Positions 61,059 through 64,000 of a DNA stretch of 64,000 bases are shown one piece after another; the stretch's first letter is position 1, and the number at the start of each line of letters is the position of its first letter. Origin of the DNA: Adineta ricciae (Eukaryota > Rotifera > Eurotatoria > Adinetida > Adinetidae); assembly GCA_905250025.1 (NCBI GenBank), contig CAJNOJ010000074.1, positions 248,001 through 312,000 on the forward strand, read 5' to 3'. Both the position numbers and the translations under genes were made by a program. The notes below the pieces were generated by a model. That model did no database searches, was not told the origin of the DNA, and saw only the letters and a program-made list of their open reading frames with translations.

Positions 61059-63064
61059 ATGGATACGGCTAAGGAACATGAGAAGTTAGATATTGTTGAT
61101 CTACTTCGTTTGTTACGAAGTTATAATATGAAAGAAACAGAAGCACGTCTTCGACAAGAATATCGTTCACTGACGAGTACTGATCACCAAACATCTTTTA
61201 CGACTAGATTGAATGTAAACGATTATTTCATTGTCTATTCATATCTGTTGGATTTCATTATGAGTTCACATTACCAGATCGAATTGATCCAATTCCTTTT
61301 CCCGCTTTTTGTACATATGTACGTGGATCTCATTGAACATGATTATCTCGACGATGCCCAAGCATTCTATGATCAATTCGTGGATTCTACATTATATTCT
61401 TTACACACGGAATTTTTCTACTATCTGAAAATGATATCGCGATCATCCAAACATCTATCTCAATGTCCATTGACGGATTCATTTCGTACAAGTCGTTTTT
61501 TTCTGTGTTTGTCAATGGCAACATGCAAAGAGTTGCAAGCTTTTATTCATCACACCAGAACTGACTCTCAATCGTGTTTAACATCGGCGCAAATTTCCCT
61601 ACTCCTATCTATTTTTCAACGGCATATCAAAGTCGATGTCAATCAGCAGGAATTTACACCATCGAACATCGTACGGTATCAAACTGTCGAACAGCCAATG
61701 GCACCGTTGTTTGTTCATACAACACTTGCGAATAAAATACAATTTACGCGTTTATACACCGGAGTTTTACCTTCACAAACACTACCACTCGATCCGAATC
61801 GATCATCAGGTACATAAAAGTCTTCCTGTAGATCCGGATGAATCAAAAGTTTTAGTTCATTGCTCACAGTTGAGTGAAAGAGAACTGCTGATGTCATATC
61901 CACAAATCAACTATAATCGTCTGCCAACTAATCTTGATTTGAACAATATCCCTCGCCTTGGCCCACATCAACTACCATCAATCTGTTTATTCACGCTGAA
62001 AGATGCTCAACAAACTGTTAATTGTGCTATGCTATCCAACGATTGTTCTCTATTAGCTCTGGGTTTTCAATCGTCGGAGATTTTGATTTGTTCGTTAAAT
62101 CCAAAGAAAAAACTACATACAATGAAACCAACAAAACAACTTCGTCATTTACTGTCGAATTCTACGAGATATTCGAATAGTGATCCGATCCTATCAATAG
62201 ATACCTCCAATGAACGAATTTTGATTGGACACACCAGTGCTATACTTTCACTTGCATTCGAACCTAGCAAGCAGATCTATTTGCTCTCTGGCTCGCAGGA
62301 TTGTACGATTCGTCTTTGGCATTTATCAATATGGTCATGTCTAGTTGTTTATAAACTTCATCATCAGCCTATTCTCGCCGGTAAATCACTTTCAGTTATG
62401 TATTTTTGTCACGGCTAGTTTCTCGTATGGTTTAGTTACTTTTGCCTCTATCGGTCAGATATTCGCATCGTGTGGTATGGATGGTCTGGTATGCCTTTGG
62501 ACCATCGATAAGATTAGTCCAATTCGAATCTATCCTGAATATGGTCATACAGGTGTCGTTCACCTAATTGAATTTCATCCAAATTCCAATTACCTCGCAT
62601 CAGCACATACTGATCATGCAATTCATTTATGGAATATTCAAAACGAAAACGCACTGGTTCGAATTTTTAATGGCCATCGTCATCAGATCAGCGCATTGAA
62701 ATTTTCACCGACTGGTCATCTTCTCGCGTCGGGCTGTTGGAATGGCGAGATCATTATCTGGGATATACAAAACAATCTCCAAATTGCCCATTTAGACTTG
62801 CATAAACAAGCGATTTCGTCGATTGAATTTAGTCCACTCACAGGAACTTTACTGCTCATTTCAAGTATTGACGGAACGATCTCCTTATGGAATTGTTTTA
62901 TGATAACAAAGATCTACGATGAGAAACTAACCAATTCGATTGATGTGAATTTGTCATCGAACAAAATACTTTTCAACGTCTTTCGATCTCAAAAAACATC
63001 GATATTTCATATGCGTTTCTCCAAGGAAAATATTCTCTATGCTATCGGGTTATTTGATGAATAA
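61059..63064 (+). CDS. TAF5: TAF5-like TFIID/SAGA WD40 subunit
   Basis: This is the scaffold subunit of TFIID (TAF5) or SAGA (TAF5L). The N-terminal domain contains DLLRLLRSYNMKETEARLR and the NTD2 signature LIQFLFPLFVHMYVDLIEHD, FRTSRFFL and HIKVDV. A LPSICLFTLKDA segment starts the WD40 propeller. Blades include GHTSAILSLAFEP, LLSGSQDCTIRLWHL, FASCGMDGLVCLW, FHPNSNYLASAHTDHAIHLW and GHRHQISALKFSPTGHLLAS. The end, SIFHMRFSKENILYAIG, matches the TAF5 terminus. Two introns (61810-61855, 46 nt; 62381-62435, 55 nt) restore frame between three overlapping reading frames. TAF5 versus TAF5L cannot be decided by eye. Confidence 0.88.
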
Positions 63065-63414
63065 AGAGAATTTCATTCGTATTGCAAAATCGCATTAAAT
63101 GACGTTTCTTATGCACGTACGACATCTATTGGTTGAGAACATTTATTGGTGACAAATGAAAACCAAAAAATAATCAACATACATATAGACAGACAGGCAA
63201 AGCGATGCAATGAAGTAGTTTTCATTTTTTTTACTTTATGAAGAAAGTGACATGAGATTGTTTCATTCTATTGACTTCTTCCATTAGTATCGTTCATAGA
63301 ATCCTTTTCATTAGTAAAAGTGCAAACACTCTGTTCGAGATCAGCAGGATTTTCCATCTTTATATTTTGATACTGAATACGTTACAGGTGTATGTGGATG
63401 AAATGAAATTTTAG
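63065..63414. other. Spacer TAF5-like / COPS5
   Basis: Same-strand spacer. It ends in AAATTTTAG directly against the COPS5 ATG, which suggests a trans-splice acceptor. No convincing AATAAA was noted near the upstream stop. No gene seen. Confidence 0.4.
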
Positions 63415-64000
63415 ATGGCGGGAGATATCAAAGCGCATCTAGCTCAATTCGAAAAGACAAATAATGTCCAGGAAATTACAGCAGCGGATGAAATCTATGC
63501 GTATGAGAGCACCGTACAACAATCAATTCTCAACAGTCGACCGTGGTTACAAAAGTAGGCGGTGATCTTCTTTTCTCTATTGAAAAATACATCCGATTTT
63601 ATTTGAAGTCCAAATTATTTCAAACGGTGCAAGATCTCAGCATTGGCCCTGTTGAAATTAGTTATGCATGCAAGATCAGGTGGCACATTAGAAGTCATGG
63701 GTATGCTATTAGGAAAAATCGACGGTGAAAATATAATTGTCATGGATTCGTTTGCTTTACCAGTCGAAGGAACAGGTAATAACACATTTATGACTGCCAC
63801 GTAACCATTTCTGATCGTATCTGTTTAGAAACTCGTGTAAATGCTCAACAAGAAGCTTATGAATATATGAGTTCATATACTCTATGGGCAAAAGAAGTAA
63901 ATCGTCCTGAAAACGTTGTCGGATGGTATCATTCACATCCAGGCTATGGCTGTTGGTTATCCGGTATTGATGTAGATACTCAAATGCAAAATCAACAATT
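63415..64000 (+). CDS. COPS5: COP9 signalosome subunit 5 (JAB1), 5' part
   Basis: This is the metalloprotease subunit that removes NEDD8 from cullins. The start [20 protein letters not shown] leads to [15 protein letters not shown]. The MPN domain reads [32 protein letters not shown] and [20 protein letters not shown]. The JAMM motif is complete: the Glu in LEVMG, then [15 protein letters not shown] with both His, Ser and Asp. The gene continues past the window edge, so the C-terminal half is missing only because of the cut. AG directly precedes the ATG. Confidence 0.95.

Noticed and set aside
61801-61860. Apparent frameshift or 22-nt micro-intron in the TAF5-like gene
   Set aside because: A 46-nt GT-AG intron (61810-61855) restores frame and matches the usual intron length.
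62340-62440. Apparent stop inside the TAF5-like WD40 domain
   Set aside because: A 55-nt intron (62381-62435) removes the stop and restores the blade alignment.

Overview
The window is a gene-dense piece of a small invertebrate nuclear genome, most likely a bdelloid rotifer. Every confident gene is an animal-type gene, AT-rich, and split by many very small GT-AG introns, mostly about 45-65 nt. Genes lie on both strands about every 2 kb. Many start codons sit on or just after a polypyrimidine-AG that has no upstream coding exon, which suits the spliced-leader trans-splicing described for bdelloids. The organism call is an inference from architecture. Exon limits were read by eye from frame and family alignment, so internal boundaries may be off by a few bases.

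Layout, 0-24 kb: SCHIP1-like C-terminus (+), ribosomal protein uL30/RPL7 (-), tRNA uracil-5-methyltransferase TRMT2A (+), an intron-bearing histone H4 (-), DCAF7/WDR68 (-), ribosomal protein eS25 (-), a single-C2 membrane protein (+), SAMHD1 without a SAM domain (+), DNA polymerase delta subunit 2 with an N-terminal PIP-box (+), a PA28/REG proteasome activator (+), a stand-alone lamin-tail-domain protein (-), CAF-1 p150/CHAF1A (-), an ADAD/TENR-like pseudo-deaminase (+) and an ACP7-type purple acid phosphatase (+).

24-45 kb: syndecan (+), a short RING1/RNF2-like protein (+), TMEM198 (+), an unrecognised type I membrane protein (+), a MEKK2/3-type MAP3K (+), Rab GDI (-), then a tight plus-strand run of NUP50, GEMIN2, AUH and SLC25A19. 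The gap between GEMIN2 and AUH is 54 nt.

45-64 kb: an 833-residue disordered protein of unknown function (+), a biogenic-amine-type GPCR (-) with a 2.6 kb gene-poor stretch upstream, PXMP4 (-), VWA3A-like (-), MGST1 (-), TAF5-like (+) and the start of COPS5/CSN5 (+), cut by the right edge.

SAMHD1 (dNTP control), POLD2 (replication), CHAF1A (PCNA-linked nucleosome assembly) and H4 lie in the same 15 kb. I treat this as a neighbourhood to note, not a proven functional cluster. I saw no convincing transposon, rRNA, tRNA or CRISPR array. The points most worth following up are the POLD2 PIP-box extension, the inactive ADAR-family protein, the orphan lamin tail protein, the divergent intron-containing H4, the SAM-less SAMHD1, the candidate operons and the two unrecognised proteins.
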